Shown here piece after piece: positions 16,983 through 25,917 of a DNA stretch of 64,000 nt (position 1 is the stretch's first letter; every line of letters begins with the position of its first letter). The notes under the pieces are model-generated. The model did no database searches. It was not told the DNA's origin and saw only the letters and a program-made list of their open reading frames with translations. The translations under genes were made by a program, and so were the position numbers. Source of the DNA: CAYRHN01 sp964424115 (GTDB lineage Bacteria > Chloroflexota > Anaerolineae > Anaerolineales > Anaerolineaceae). The stretch spans positions 186,001 through 250,000 of the forward strand of contig CAYRHN010000004.1 in assembly GCA_964424115.1 (NCBI GenBank), read 5' to 3'.

Positions 16983-17709
16983 AGTTCTTTTTCCGCAGGT
17001 CCTTATACATCCCTGGCAGCTGCCAGGTGCGCACCGCCGCTTCGATCTGAATGCGGAAATTCATCTTTGATTTTCCCCAACGCCGGTCGGCAAAATAGAT
17101 CGGCAGCTCCTTGAATTTGTATCCCAGCAGGCTGGCCACATACGCCATCTCCACCTGGAAGATGTAGCCGTTCGAGCGGATGCGCTCCAGCGGCATCCCT
17201 GCCAGCGTCTCGCGCCGCCAGAAGCGGTAGCCGCCGGTCACATCCCGCAGCTTCATTCCCAAGATGGTGCGGGCGTAGAAGTTGCCCCAGGCTGAAAGCC
17301 CTTTGCGCCAGAATGGCCAGCGTTCGTCCAGCTTGCCCCCCGGCACATAGCGCGAGCCGAGCGCCATATCGCAGCTTTCCAGCAGGGCCACCAGCTCTGG
17401 GATCTTTTCCACCGGGTGCGAAAAATCCGCGTCCATTTGCCCGATTGCCTGGTAATCTCCGTCCAGACAGCGGGTAAAGCCCTGGATATAGGCCGACCCC
17501 AGGCCCATCTTGCCGGGGCGGTGCAATACCTGCACCCGCCCGCCGTTTTGCCGTCCCAGGTCTTCAGCGATCTCCCCCGTCCCATCCGGGCTGTTGTCGT
17601 CCACCACCAGCAGTGAAAGATCCTGCAGCGGAAGCGAAAATAAAGCGGAAACCAGTTTGGGAAGGTTTTCCGCTTCGTTGTAGGTTGGAACTACAATGAT
17701 CGTTTTCAA
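16981..17709 (-). CDS. Polyprenol-phosphate sugar transferase (DPM1-like, GT2)
   Basis: This 242-residue GT2 enzyme matches dolichol/polyprenol-phosphate mannosyltransferases of the short, soluble type. It has IIVVPTYNEAENLPKLV at the start, LLVVDDNSPDGTGEIAE for nucleotide binding, the metal motif MDADFSHP, GSRYVPGG and a C-terminal FADRRWGKSKM. It would load mannose or glucose from a nucleotide sugar onto a C55 carrier at the inner membrane face. The start codon is TTG, overlapping the response-regulator stop as TTGA. It is the last gene of the roadblock-V4R-regulator operon. Mannose specificity is inferred from the family. Confidence 0.88.
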   Translation of the reverse strand: MKTIIVVPTYNEAENLPKLVSALFSLPLQDLSLLVVDDNSPDGTGEIAEDLGRQNGGRVQVLHRPGKMGLGSAYIQGFTRCLDGDYQAIGQMDADFSHPVEKIPELVALLESCDMALGSRYVPGGKLDERWPFWRKGLSAWGNFYARTILGMKLRDVTGGYRFWRRETLAGMPLERIRSNGYIFQVEMAYVASLLGYKFKELPIYFADRRWGKSKMNFRIQIEAAVRTWQLPGMYKDLRKKN

Positions 17710-18572
17710 GGGGTGTTTTGCCTGTAAAGTTGTTCTAAATGTTCGCGCAAGCCCGCTGCATCTTTGGGCAGTGTTGGCGATGGCAGCAGGGGGGTGATGA
17801 ATATTCCCAGCCGGTGCACCCGGAAGGCCTCGCTTTGTCGATCCTGGTCGCGGTAGAAGTAATCCAGGGATTGTTCGATGCGCTTTTGCAGGCTGTTCTT
17901 TAGGTCTTGCAAATTGGACGGTCGCGAGATGATCACCAGATCGGTCAAGGTCAGGTGGCCGATAAAATCATCCTGGTTTCCATGTTCGTTGACGCTGTCT
18001 TCCAGCATCAGCGCGAGCGCCCGCAGCAGGTCGTCCGATGCCACGAAGCCGTACATCTCGCGGAAGCGTTCCAAATTGGTCAGGGTCAGCGCCAACATTC
18101 CCCAATCTGTGCGCTGCAGGCAGGCATTCAACTGCTCGTCCACCATCTCGCCTTCCGGCAATGAGGTGATCGGGTTGGTCAGGCTGCTGCGCTGCGCCCG
18201 CTGCAGGGAATTGCGCACTCGCAGGCGCAATTCCTGGATGTCAAAGGGCTTGGTTATGTAATCCTCGGCGTGCAGTTGTAGCCCTTTCAAGCGGTCCTGG
18301 CGCTCTCGTTTTTCGGTCAGGAAGATGATCGGAATGCGGCTGGTACGGCGGTTGCTGCGCAGGCGGCGCGCTACCTCAAAACCGTCGATATCCGGCAGGC
18401 GGATATCCAAAATGACCAGGTCCGGAAGGTTGGTCTGGCAGGCGCGCACGCCGTCCTCACCCCAGTTGACGGTCAATACCTCGTACCCCTGGACGCGGAA
18501 GTACGCATTGAGCATATCCGCGATATCGAGGTCATCCTCAACGATCAGGATCGTGGTATTTTCCTGGTCCAC
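17706..18572 (-). CDS. Response regulator with degenerate GGDEF-like output domain
   Basis: Residues 8-125 are a receiver domain with all phosphorylation residues: Asp13/14 in VEDDLD, phospho-acceptor Asp56 in VILDIRLPD, Thr86 in FLTEK and Lys108 in ITKPF. The remaining part resembles a diguanylate cyclase by its linker NPITSLPEGEMV and by an aromatic-hydrophobic strand pattern (MLALTLTNLERFREMYGF). However, the GGDEF loop is replaced by QDDFIGHLTLTDL, so it is unlikely to make c-di-GMP. It may bind partners or a nucleotide instead. It lies 10 nt after the V4R gene and overlaps the DPM gene. There is no histidine kinase nearby. Confidence 0.83.
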   Translation of the reverse strand: MDQENTTILIVEDDLDIADMLNAYFRVQGYEVLTVNWGEDGVRACQTNLPDLVILDIRLPDIDGFEVARRLRSNRRTSRIPIIFLTEKRERQDRLKGLQLHAEDYITKPFDIQELRLRVRNSLQRAQRSSLTNPITSLPEGEMVDEQLNACLQRTDWGMLALTLTNLERFREMYGFVASDDLLRALALMLEDSVNEHGNQDDFIGHLTLTDLVIISRPSNLQDLKNSLQKRIEQSLDYFYRDQDRQSEAFRVHRLGIFITPLLPSPTLPKDAAGLREHLEQLYRQNTP

Positions 18573-18582
18573 CGCAAGACCT

Positions 18583-19215
18583 CTAAGCGATTGGTTCTTT
18601 GAATGCGATGAAATTACACACTTCGTCCCCGGCGGCTTTGCAGGTGGATTGGTTCACCCGAAACTCTCGTCCGCCGGACACCCATTTCATACCTTCCTGG
18701 ATCAGCCCGGTGGCCATGAAGCAGGCCGGTTTTTCCGTCTTCCGCCCCCAGCAGACCGGGCAGCGGTGGATCGTATAGACGAAGTGATCTTCGAATTCTT
18801 CTACTGTAGAAAGCTGGTCGCTTGTCGTGGTAAAGATCTTAGCCATCGCAGGGAGGCCGATGCGCAGCTTGGCAGGCAGTGGCAATACGCGGAAAGCCAG
18901 GTCCCCAGCGCCGGCCAGCGCGCCAAAATTGCGCAGGCCTTCCATGAAAACAGCCCGTCCGGCGCGCAGCGCCAGGCCGCGTCCGCCGCGTGGGCCGTAC
19001 ATTTCTTCCAACGCACCATTGATGGCCGAGAAATCGGCAAAGTCAAACTGGCGTTCCAGGTTGTCTGGCGGTGCATTGTCGATCAGGAAGGAAAGCCCTG
19101 CCAGGTTAAGGATGGCGTTCAGGCCGTTTTTGCCCATCACTTCTTCCAGGGCGATCAGGGCCAGGCGCGCAATTTTGTTCGGATAATACAGACCAGCTTT
19201 TGGAATGGGTTCCAT
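18583..19215 (-). CDS. V4R (4-vinyl reductase) domain protein
   Basis: The C-terminal 130 residues of this 210-residue protein have the V4R pattern: a GxGLALRAGRAVFMEGL helix followed by a Cys-rich end with Cys152, Cys155, Cys165, Cys192 and Cys200 (RCPVCWGRK, PACFMATGLIQ, TCKAAGDEVCNF). V4R domains are small-molecule-binding modules, sometimes holding zinc, found beside bacteriochlorophyll enzymes and signalling proteins. The first 60 residues are helical. It lies 18 nt after the roadblock gene, so the two are probably one signalling unit. The ligand is unknown. Confidence 0.8.
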   Translation of the reverse strand: MEPIPKAGLYYPNKIARLALIALEEVMGKNGLNAILNLAGLSFLIDNAPPDNLERQFDFADFSAINGALEEMYGPRGGRGLALRAGRAVFMEGLRNFGALAGAGDLAFRVLPLPAKLRIGLPAMAKIFTTTSDQLSTVEEFEDHFVYTIHRCPVCWGRKTEKPACFMATGLIQEGMKWVSGGREFRVNQSTCKAAGDEVCNFIAFKEPIA

Positions 19216-19233
19216 AATCTCTAATCCGTTTTC

Positions 19234-19605
19234 CTAAATTAGTTTCGTCAGCGCTTCAGCTGCGCGCCGCATATCCAGGAAGATCAGGCCTAGTTTGGCC
19301 TGCTCGCGTGCCAGGGCTGTCAAGACTGCTTCCTCGCCCACCGACATCAGGACGACATAGCCTTTCTCGCCTTTGATATAGACCTGGTCCAGTGATCCGC
19401 GCCCAAGTTCAGTCGCGATCCGTTCACCCAGAGATAACATTGCCGCCGACATGGCCGATACACGATCTTCCTCAACTCCCTGAGGGAGGGCGGACGCAAT
19501 GGTGAGACCGTCCACGCTGACTACCGCAGACGCCTCGATGTCCGGTGAGGATGCCTGTAGTTCGCGTAATCTTTCAACCATGAGTTGGGTGCGTGACTTA
19601 GTCAA
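19234..19605 (-). CDS. Roadblock/LC7 domain protein (MglB-like)
   Basis: The 123 residues are a single roadblock/LC7 domain: helix LMVERLRELQASSPDIEASA, strand VVSVDGLTIASALP, the long helix SAMSAAMLSLGERIATEL and strand GYVVLMSVGEEAVLTAL. Such proteins dimerise and act as regulators of small Ras-like GTPases, as MglB does for MglA. No GTPase is present in this window. The TTG at 19605 is taken as start because AAGGAG lies 7 nt upstream; an ATG eight codons later lacks one. It is the first gene of a four-gene operon ending at 16981. Confidence 0.88.
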   Translation of the reverse strand: MTKSRTQLMVERLRELQASSPDIEASAVVSVDGLTIASALPQGVEEDRVSAMSAAMLSLGERIATELGRGSLDQVYIKGEKGYVVLMSVGEEAVLTALAREQAKLGLIFLDMRRAAEALTKLI

Positions 19606-19727
19606 AGCTGCACTCCTTCGTACAATAAAGTTTCAGCTGGAATTTTAATCTAATCCGGCCAATCGTGATATTACTTTAGCACATGCCAGAATTTGTGTCA
19701 AGCGAATAAAAGTATAGAAAAGTTTGC

Positions 19728-20246
19728 TTAACGCAATATTTTTACCGACGGACGGCCCAATCTGGCGATCCCCCCGTGGGTGATGCGCGCGCAGCCCTTC
19801 AAGTTTAATTCCTTCAAACGCGGCAGGCCGCGGATGACCTTAAACCCCAGATCGTTGATCCGGTTGCAATAGCTCAAATCCAGCTTCTCCAGCCGAGTCA
19901 AACCGCTCAAGTGTTGCAACCCTTCATTGGTCAAGTCGCACGAGCTCAGGTTCAGCTCCACCAGTTGCGGGAACCAGTGCAGCACTTCCAACCCCTCGTT
20001 GCTCACCTTGCGATTCTCTGACAGGTTAAGCGCCACGATCGACGCGCAGCCGCGCGCCGCTTCGGCCCAGCTCTTAAGCAATTCATCGTTCACAGTGCGC
20101 AGCCGCACCATGATCTGCCGTCCTTCGGGCAGGTGGACGATCCCCGGACCGCCTTCCAGACTTTGCCAGTCTCCCCCCTCCGGCGCGCGCCCCCACACCA
20201 TCACTGGAAGCTCCGTATAAAATTGCGTTTCGATTGTTTCGCTCAT
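19728..20246 (-). CDS. Small leucine-rich-repeat protein (Cys-containing LRR type)
   Basis: This 172-residue protein has an N-terminal part of about 65 residues with no recognised family, followed by four to five leucine-rich repeats. The repeats follow the CC type: VALNLSENRKVSNEGLEVL, LVELNLSSCDLTNEGLQHL, LEKLDLSYCNRINDLGFKVI and LKELNLKGCARITHGGIARL. They are usually protein-binding scaffolds. There is no signal peptide, so it is probably cytosolic. The ATG lies 6 nt after a TATAAT box, pointing to a leaderless mRNA. It stands alone between the roadblock operon and the GNAT/GH31 pair. Partner unknown. Confidence 0.78.
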   Translation of the reverse strand: MSETIETQFYTELPVMVWGRAPEGGDWQSLEGGPGIVHLPEGRQIMVRLRTVNDELLKSWAEAARGCASIVALNLSENRKVSNEGLEVLHWFPQLVELNLSSCDLTNEGLQHLSGLTRLEKLDLSYCNRINDLGFKVIRGLPRLKELNLKGCARITHGGIARLGRPSVKILR

Positions 20247-20252
20247 AGGTTC

Positions 20253-20258
20253 ATTATA
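20253..20258 (-). promoter_or_regulatory. -10 box at leaderless start of the LRR gene
   Basis: On the minus strand this reads TATAAT, followed by GAACCT and then the ATG at 20246. The expected transcription start falls on the A of the start codon. Confidence 0.62.
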
Positions 20259-20266
20259 GCCGATTA

Positions 20267-20315
20267 AACCGCAGCACAGGCTTCAGCCTCAAAAATCGCT
20301 GCGCCTGCGTGCTGT
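20267..20315. repeat. AACCGCAG repeat with AGGCTTCAGCCT core
   Basis: The arms GCAGCACAGG and CCTGCGTGCTGTGC are imperfect inverted copies around a core that resembles the repeat at 4197-4212. It lies between the LRR gene promoter and the end of the GNAT gene. Confidence 0.5.
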
Positions 20316-20339
20316 GCGAGTGGGGTGGGTAATATTTTC

Positions 20340-21275
20340 CTATAACCGGTGCAAATAGGTGGTGATCGTGCGCAGAATGGTAAATCCTTCGCGGATATAC
20401 ATCGCCAGGATCTCCGGCGCATCGCCCCACGATTCCATCTCGACGATCTGCATCCCTTGCGCTTTCAACCAGCCCATCCCCGCATGCAGGAAAGTTCGGT
20501 ACAGGGTTTCCTGGCGGTAGGCCGGGTACAGGCCGGGCGCATCGATATAGCCGGTAGGTAGGTTGTTGATCTGGGTGCGCTCGGCGTTCGGTTCCACCCG
20601 CGAGATGCCCGCCAGTTCTCCTTGCCCGTTGTAAAGCAGGAACAACCCGTCCTGGTTGAATTCTGCCAGCCAGGCTGCCATTTCCGCCTCGCTGGCGTGG
20701 TTGTGCCCTGCCAGGCCCTCATAAGCCCGGTTCATGGCCTCGGTCAATTGGGCCAGGTTCTGCACTTCGCTGTAAGGCTTCAAATGAAACGCTTCCGGCC
20801 ATTCCGGTTGGGAAATTTCCCCGCTCAGCGCGGCCCGCATTTCGGTGTACTGCCCCACCGGTTCATATCCTTGGCCGGCCAGGAAGCCGACCGCAGCCTT
20901 CTGGCGGTCGTTGGCATACAACATGGCCGCCTTGCATCCCGCCTGGCTTGCCCGTTCGGCGGCCTTTTTCAGCAGCTGCGTACCCAATCCTTGCCGCCGC
21001 CATTCCGGATGTACGGCCGTGTACAGCATCGCCATCTCACCCAGCAGCCAGGTCAGACTGTAGCCGATCAACTCCCCGTTTTCAGTCTGGCAGGCCACCC
21101 ATCGGTCGTGGGCCGGGTCGTGTCCCGCCGAGGCCAGTTGCTGGCGCAGCGCAGCTTCGTCCATGCGGTTGCCCGCCTGGTCGTGATCCTCGATCACACC
21201 ATACAGACGCAGCAAGCCGGGTAGGTCTTCCTCCACGGCCAGGTTGCGGATCATCCAGGACATGTTCTTGGCCAT
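20340..21275 (-). CDS. Tandem GNAT-family N-acetyltransferase
   Basis: This 311-residue protein contains two GNAT folds. The first (about residues 5-155) has the acetyl-CoA loop AVHPEWRRQGLGTQLLKKA and the following MLYANDRQKAAVGFLAGQGY. The second (about 165-311) is more diverged but ends in EMESWGDAPEILAMYIREGF. Double-GNAT proteins include mycothiol synthase and many acetyltransferases of unknown substrate. The start at 21275 lies 2 nt after the GH31 stop; a longer frame upstream is a shadow of that gene. It is probably co-transcribed with the glycosidase, but no metabolic link is obvious. Confidence 0.82.
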   Translation of the reverse strand: MAKNMSWMIRNLAVEEDLPGLLRLYGVIEDHDQAGNRMDEAALRQQLASAGHDPAHDRWVACQTENGELIGYSLTWLLGEMAMLYTAVHPEWRRQGLGTQLLKKAAERASQAGCKAAMLYANDRQKAAVGFLAGQGYEPVGQYTEMRAALSGEISQPEWPEAFHLKPYSEVQNLAQLTEAMNRAYEGLAGHNHASEAEMAAWLAEFNQDGLFLLYNGQGELAGISRVEPNAERTQINNLPTGYIDAPGLYPAYRQETLYRTFLHAGMGWLKAQGMQIVEMESWGDAPEILAMYIREGFTILRTITTYLHRL

Positions 21276-21277
21276 TT

Positions 21278-23878
21278 CTACTCCAATCCGATGATGAAGT
21301 TCTTTTCCATCTCTACCGGTAGGCGGCTGGTCTTTACCAGCACCAGGTGATTGCCCGCATCCAGCCAACCGCTTTCGGCCGTATCAAAGGCGGCCTGGTC
21401 TTGCAACTGGGGTAGCGCACTGCCGTTCAGGATCACCCCACTGGCTTTCTGGTCTTGCGGCAGCACTACCCGCAAAACGTTCTCCCGTCCCACCACTGCC
21501 CCGGCATAGCTTCCCTGGGCAGCGCCGATCGTCACCGCCAATCCTTCTTCGCTCCACCGCTGGCTGATCGGTGTGGTGCGGAAGGCCCCGCTCTGGTAAG
21601 CGATGGAGGTTCCGTCGTCTTCGTATAAAGTGAAACTACTCCCTCTACCGGCCGGCGCGGCGTAGACGGCCACGATCAGCTCATCCCGCGTGCTGCCGTC
21701 CAGCCGCCGCCCGCTGCTGTTCATCGTCTGCTCGTCCACGTACATCATTGGCAGGATCGTCCCCGCCCGCGCGAAGAGCGGCAGTCGCACCGCGTCGCCG
21801 TCCTTCACCGGCTGCGAGGCGATCTCGCGCCCGTCGCTCTCGATCCACTCGTTGGTGTAATAGTTGATCCACGTGCCTGCCGGCAGGTAAACGTTGCGGA
21901 AATTCTGCGTATTGCTGGCGCTGGTGGCAGCCATCAACCACGGTCCGATCATTTTCTGGTCGGCCAGCTCGCGCACATTCTCATCCGACTGGAAATAGTA
22001 CACCAGGGGAGGAAAGACCGCTGTACCGTCCACGGATGCCTGGTAGGCCAGCGAATACAGGTAGGGGATCAGGCTGTAGCGCAGGCGGATGGCGGCCAGG
22101 TTGCTGGCCATGTCGCCGATCCGGTCTGGGGCGGTCTCGTTGCAATTGCACAGGTTGTTGGTATGTACACGCACCGGCACATCCAGCAGGGCGCTATTGG
22201 CAAACCAGCGTGTATAGACCACGTTGGCATCATCGTCCAGCGCATCGCGGAAGAATCCTCCCACATCCGAGCCAAAATAATCGATCCCCGACAGCGACAT
22301 GTGCATCTGGGCATTGAAATGCACCGCCAGCGCGCCCATGTTTGAGCCAATGTCGCCCGACCACATCGCCGCGCCGTAGCGCTGGATGCCCGGCGCGCCG
22401 GAACGGCTGAGGATGAAGGTGCGCATCTGCACATGATTGCGTTGGTAGCCCTCGGCAATGCTTTGCGCCCATTTCAGGTTATACAGGTTGTGCACGTCTC
22501 GTTCCAGATGCAGCCCATCAATGCCGCTGTACCAACCCTTGGGACTATACAGCTCTGGTTCGCCCAGGTCGGTCCAATGTCCCACCAGCCCGGCCTCGAT
22601 CAAAGGCTGGCGTTTGGTGTCGTGCCAGTAGGCGCTTCCGGCGTCATTGGTCCAATCGATCATTCCGCCCAGCCCCCACCAGGGGTTGTCGTTCAGGTAT
22701 ACCGGATCGCAGGTCTCGCACGTGCGCACCAGGTAGCCCCGGCTGGCCAGGTCGGCGTGCTCGGGCAGCGCTGCGCCCACGTAGGACTGTTCGATGGCGA
22801 TTAACGACACGCCCCCTTCCTCACGCAGTTTAGCTATCTCCCCCGCTGGGTCCGGAAAATTGACCGTGTCCCAGGTCAGGCTGCCCATGCGGGTGGATTC
22901 CGAATCCTTGGTGATGCCCCCGTACCATTGTAGATCCAGCACAAAACCATCCACCGGGAACTTGTTCTTGCGCAGGGTGGTCAGTTTTTCCTCTAATTCG
23001 GCCCAATTGTCGTAACCGTATTCCGAGACCCACAGGCCGAAGGCGGTCTTGGGTGGGATGGTCGGGTGTCCCACCAGTTCCATGTAATCGGAACGCAGGT
23101 CGGGCAGGTCAGGCCCGCTGAGAATATATCCGCGCAGCACGGCGGATGTAGTCTCCACCGACCAGGGCGAGCGGGTGAAATCCCAGCGGATGGCGTTGGC
23201 AATATCCAGGAAAAGAGCGTAATTCTCCGAGCCCTTTCCCAACGCGTACAGGATGGGAAATTGTGCATTGCCCACGTTGCCGCCGTTAAACCAGTTCATT
23301 GCGTTGCCAAACGGATTCCCCGGTGTGCGGATTCGTCCCATCCAGTTGCCATTCGTGGCGGTGAAGGGTTGGAAATCCTCCCCCAGCCCATACAGGTCTT
23401 CGGTGCCGGCTTTGTCCAGCTCCAGCCGTTTCTTGTTCTCCTTCAAGTCCTTGGGGCAGATGGTAGTCAGCAGAAGATCGGGCTCGCGGGTCAGGTCGGT
23501 AACCGTAAAGCACAGCGAACCCGGCTGCACCTCCAGGCTCAGGTCGCTGGTTTTAAAACCTGCCCCGCCGCTGCTTTCGAAGGTCTTGGGGCCGCCGTAT
23601 TCGGTCTTGGCGATCATTGGCGAGGTCTGGATGGGTTGCTCCAATGCCGGGCCAGGTGCGCCGCTGCCGGTTTCAAAGTGCAGTAGATCGTCGTCCAGCA
23701 CCTCCACCACCAGGTAATTCTCCCCGGCAGTGTAGCGGATGCGGGGTACAGCGCCGGATTGCGTTTCCACCTTTAGCTCGCGGCTCCCGTTCTGGTTGAG
23801 CAGCACGATCACTACCGCTGCGGCAGCGATCACCAGCAACAGAGCCAATCCAATGATGATCCAGGTTCGTTTCTTCAT
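21278..23878 (-). CDS. Glycoside hydrolase family 31 alpha-glycosidase, membrane-anchored
   Basis: GH31 enzymes cleave alpha-linked sugars with retention. This 866-residue protein has an N-terminal membrane anchor (about residues 5-27), an N-terminal beta domain, the TIM barrel and C-terminal beta domains. In the barrel, DGFVLDLQWYGG (310-321) is followed by the nucleophile Asp437 in HWTDLGEPE and the acid/base Asp509 in MWSGDIGS. The C-terminal part has VYLPAGTWINYYTNE and FTLYEDDGTSIAYQ, both typical of the family. It should act outside the cytoplasm. Substrate is not deducible. AGGAG precedes the ATG, and the gene is followed 2 nt later by the GNAT gene. Confidence 0.9.
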   Translation of the reverse strand: MKKRTWIIIGLALLLVIAAAAVVIVLLNQNGSRELKVETQSGAVPRIRYTAGENYLVVEVLDDDLLHFETGSGAPGPALEQPIQTSPMIAKTEYGGPKTFESSGGAGFKTSDLSLEVQPGSLCFTVTDLTREPDLLLTTICPKDLKENKKRLELDKAGTEDLYGLGEDFQPFTATNGNWMGRIRTPGNPFGNAMNWFNGGNVGNAQFPILYALGKGSENYALFLDIANAIRWDFTRSPWSVETTSAVLRGYILSGPDLPDLRSDYMELVGHPTIPPKTAFGLWVSEYGYDNWAELEEKLTTLRKNKFPVDGFVLDLQWYGGITKDSESTRMGSLTWDTVNFPDPAGEIAKLREEGGVSLIAIEQSYVGAALPEHADLASRGYLVRTCETCDPVYLNDNPWWGLGGMIDWTNDAGSAYWHDTKRQPLIEAGLVGHWTDLGEPELYSPKGWYSGIDGLHLERDVHNLYNLKWAQSIAEGYQRNHVQMRTFILSRSGAPGIQRYGAAMWSGDIGSNMGALAVHFNAQMHMSLSGIDYFGSDVGGFFRDALDDDANVVYTRWFANSALLDVPVRVHTNNLCNCNETAPDRIGDMASNLAAIRLRYSLIPYLYSLAYQASVDGTAVFPPLVYYFQSDENVRELADQKMIGPWLMAATSASNTQNFRNVYLPAGTWINYYTNEWIESDGREIASQPVKDGDAVRLPLFARAGTILPMMYVDEQTMNSSGRRLDGSTRDELIVAVYAAPAGRGSSFTLYEDDGTSIAYQSGAFRTTPISQRWSEEGLAVTIGAAQGSYAGAVVGRENVLRVVLPQDQKASGVILNGSALPQLQDQAAFDTAESGWLDAGNHLVLVKTSRLPVEMEKNFIIGLE

Positions 23879-23906
23879 TGTTCCTTCTCCTCGAAATCAC
23901 CTATTT

Positions 23907-23962
23907 TCAATCGTCAATCTAAAACCGTAAATCTAAAATCGTAGATTTAAAATCGTAGATCC
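23907..23962. repeat. Four tandem 14-bp repeats
   Basis: Four units of 14 bp occur: TCAATCGTCAATCT, AAAACCGTAAATCT, AAAATCGTAGATTT and AAAATCGTAGATCC. The third and fourth span the end of the AOR gene and supply its last codons and stop. Confidence 0.75.
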
Positions 23963-25890
23963 TCAATTATTACACCGCCATTTTTGTCCCATCCCATCGC
24001 TTCCCAATAGGCCGGGATTAACGCGTCCAGCGGGACGCTGCGCCCGCAGTTGGAACCACGCTCCAGCGGCGGCTGCCCCGTTGCACGCAGGTTGATCTTG
24101 TGCCGCGCAGGTGCACCCTGGCGGGCGTTGAAAGCCTGGCGCAGGCTCTGGATGCGCCGCCCGATCTCCATATATTCGGCAGGAGTCTTATTTAACCCGC
24201 TTACTGCATTCAGCCAGTCAAAGAAGGGGATGCGCTGCGCACCAACGAATCCGCCGAACAGACACAACCCCGCCGCATTGGCCAGTTGCATGAATTGCGA
24301 ACAGGCCGCTGCAGCGCGCCCTTTCTCCTCCGCTGAGCGGTACTTGCTTCCTTTACGGTAGAACATCCAGCGCGGCACTGGCAGTCCCGGCACGCGCGTC
24401 CACAGCTGGAACATTTCGTAATACATATAGGCCCCATTGGTGTGCCGCCCGGGGGTGGGTTCCACGGCCGCGTGCAGGGCAAAACCGGGGTCATTGCGCC
24501 CGTCGTGCATGGGCAATTCCTGCCCGCCGGATTGCGCTGCGTATAGCTCGGCATCCCCGCCGATCCGCTGAGCAGCCGCCAGGCTGCCGTCCGCCAGCAG
24601 GTCGCCGATCCCCTCGCGCGCGATCATCATCTGCGCCAGGCTGCGTACCACCTCCGGCTTGCCCCATTCCAGGCGCAGCCCGCCTGTGTCTGCCTCGTTC
24701 AGCAGCCCGCGTTGGAAGCAATCGATCGCAAAGGCGATCGTCGCCCCGGCAGAAATACTGTCCATTCCCGCCAGGTTGAGCATCTCATTCACTTCGAAGA
24801 CCATTTCCAGGTCGTTGTTGCCGGTCAGGGTGGCCAGGGCGGTCACGCTTTCGTATTCCGGCTTGTGCACCAGCCGCCCGCCCGCTGCCCGGCACAGCCC
24901 TCCGCAGCCCAGCGGGCATGCTGCGCAGTGGTATTTCTTCACCTCCCGTGCGATGATCCGGTCGGGATCGATACCTTGCGAAGTGCGCAGCCCGAAATCC
25001 ATATTGCTTCCGCTCCAGTTGCGCACCGGCGCATCTCCCATCTCCACGCTCATCTGGTTCATGCTGATCGTGCCCCACTTCGAGAGGAAGATCTTGTACA
25101 ACATTCCATCCAGACGCATCTGCAGCGGCAGTTTGCCCATCAGCCAACCCAGCCAGGAGAGCATTCGCCCGTTAAGGAAAGGCGGCTGGAAATTCACCCA
25201 TTTGAGGAATTTCTGGTTCAGGCGGCTCAGCTCCTCCGGGTTGCGCACCGGCACCTTGGCAGTGCCGGAAGCCGCCACCGCCTTCAAATGCTTGGCCCCC
25301 ATCACCGCCCCCAGCCCGGAACGGGCTGCCAGTCGCCCGTAGTCGTTGACAATCCCCGCGATCAAAGAACGTTTTTCACCTGCCGTGCCGATACAGGCCA
25401 CACTTACCTCGCGCCCGCTTTCTTCCTTCCCGCGTCGGCGCAGGATCGTCTCAGTCTGGTCGGCGTCCAGGCCCCATAAATCGTCCGCCAGGCGCAGTTC
25501 TGCCTGGCCGTCAGACAACCATAAATAGACCGGGCGGGGGCTGATCCCGCGCAGGAAAATTCCGTCCCATCCGCAGGCCTTCAGGGCCGGGCCGAGTGTA
25601 CCGCCGCAATTGGCATCGCCCCAGGTGCCGGTCAGTGGTGATTTTCCCACCGCCATCCAGCGCCCGGCCATCCCCGCTCCCGTTCCTGTCAAAAGGCCAG
25701 GCAGAAAACCCAATATGTTCTCCGGTCCCAGCGCGTCGATCTTGTCTCGGATGGCGCGGGTCAATGCCCAGGCTGCCAGGCCCATTCCGCCCAGATATTG
25801 CACGTACACTTCCTCTGGAACGGTTTCAACCTCAAAAGCGCCCGTGCCCAGGTCAACCCACAGGATCTTTCCCATCACGCCGCCGATCAT
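23947..25890 (-). CDS. Aldehyde:ferredoxin oxidoreductase (tungsten AOR family)
   Basis: AOR enzymes oxidise aldehydes to acids with a tungsten-bispyranopterin and one [4Fe-4S] cluster, passing electrons to ferredoxin. The 647-residue length is normal. The N-terminus GKILWVDLGTGAFEVETVP, then YLGGMGLAAWAL and the pterin-binding NCGGTLGPALKACGWDGI, are typical. Cluster ligands are the CAACPLGCGGLC group near residue 320 and a later Cys in AAGLCLFGG. The ATG at 25890 is chosen for GGAGG 5 nt upstream. It lies 27 nt after tryptophanase. In amino-acid fermenters this family oxidises aldehydes derived from amino acids; the substrate here is inferred only. Confidence 0.92.
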   Translation of the reverse strand: MIGGVMGKILWVDLGTGAFEVETVPEEVYVQYLGGMGLAAWALTRAIRDKIDALGPENILGFLPGLLTGTGAGMAGRWMAVGKSPLTGTWGDANCGGTLGPALKACGWDGIFLRGISPRPVYLWLSDGQAELRLADDLWGLDADQTETILRRRGKEESGREVSVACIGTAGEKRSLIAGIVNDYGRLAARSGLGAVMGAKHLKAVAASGTAKVPVRNPEELSRLNQKFLKWVNFQPPFLNGRMLSWLGWLMGKLPLQMRLDGMLYKIFLSKWGTISMNQMSVEMGDAPVRNWSGSNMDFGLRTSQGIDPDRIIAREVKKYHCAACPLGCGGLCRAAGGRLVHKPEYESVTALATLTGNNDLEMVFEVNEMLNLAGMDSISAGATIAFAIDCFQRGLLNEADTGGLRLEWGKPEVVRSLAQMMIAREGIGDLLADGSLAAAQRIGGDAELYAAQSGGQELPMHDGRNDPGFALHAAVEPTPGRHTNGAYMYYEMFQLWTRVPGLPVPRWMFYRKGSKYRSAEEKGRAAAACSQFMQLANAAGLCLFGGFVGAQRIPFFDWLNAVSGLNKTPAEYMEIGRRIQSLRQAFNARQGAPARHKINLRATGQPPLERGSNCGRSVPLDALIPAYWEAMGWDKNGGVIIEDLRF

Positions 25891-25917
25891 AGGCGCCTCC
25901 ACATGCTTACTAAAAGA

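Noticed and set aside
17706..18572. Active diguanylate cyclase
   Set aside because: The domain resembles GGDEF in its linker, but the GGDEF loop is absent, so catalytic activity is not supported.
23907..23962. Possible CRISPR array
   Set aside because: The units are 14 bp, directly adjacent, without spacers, and there are no cas genes.
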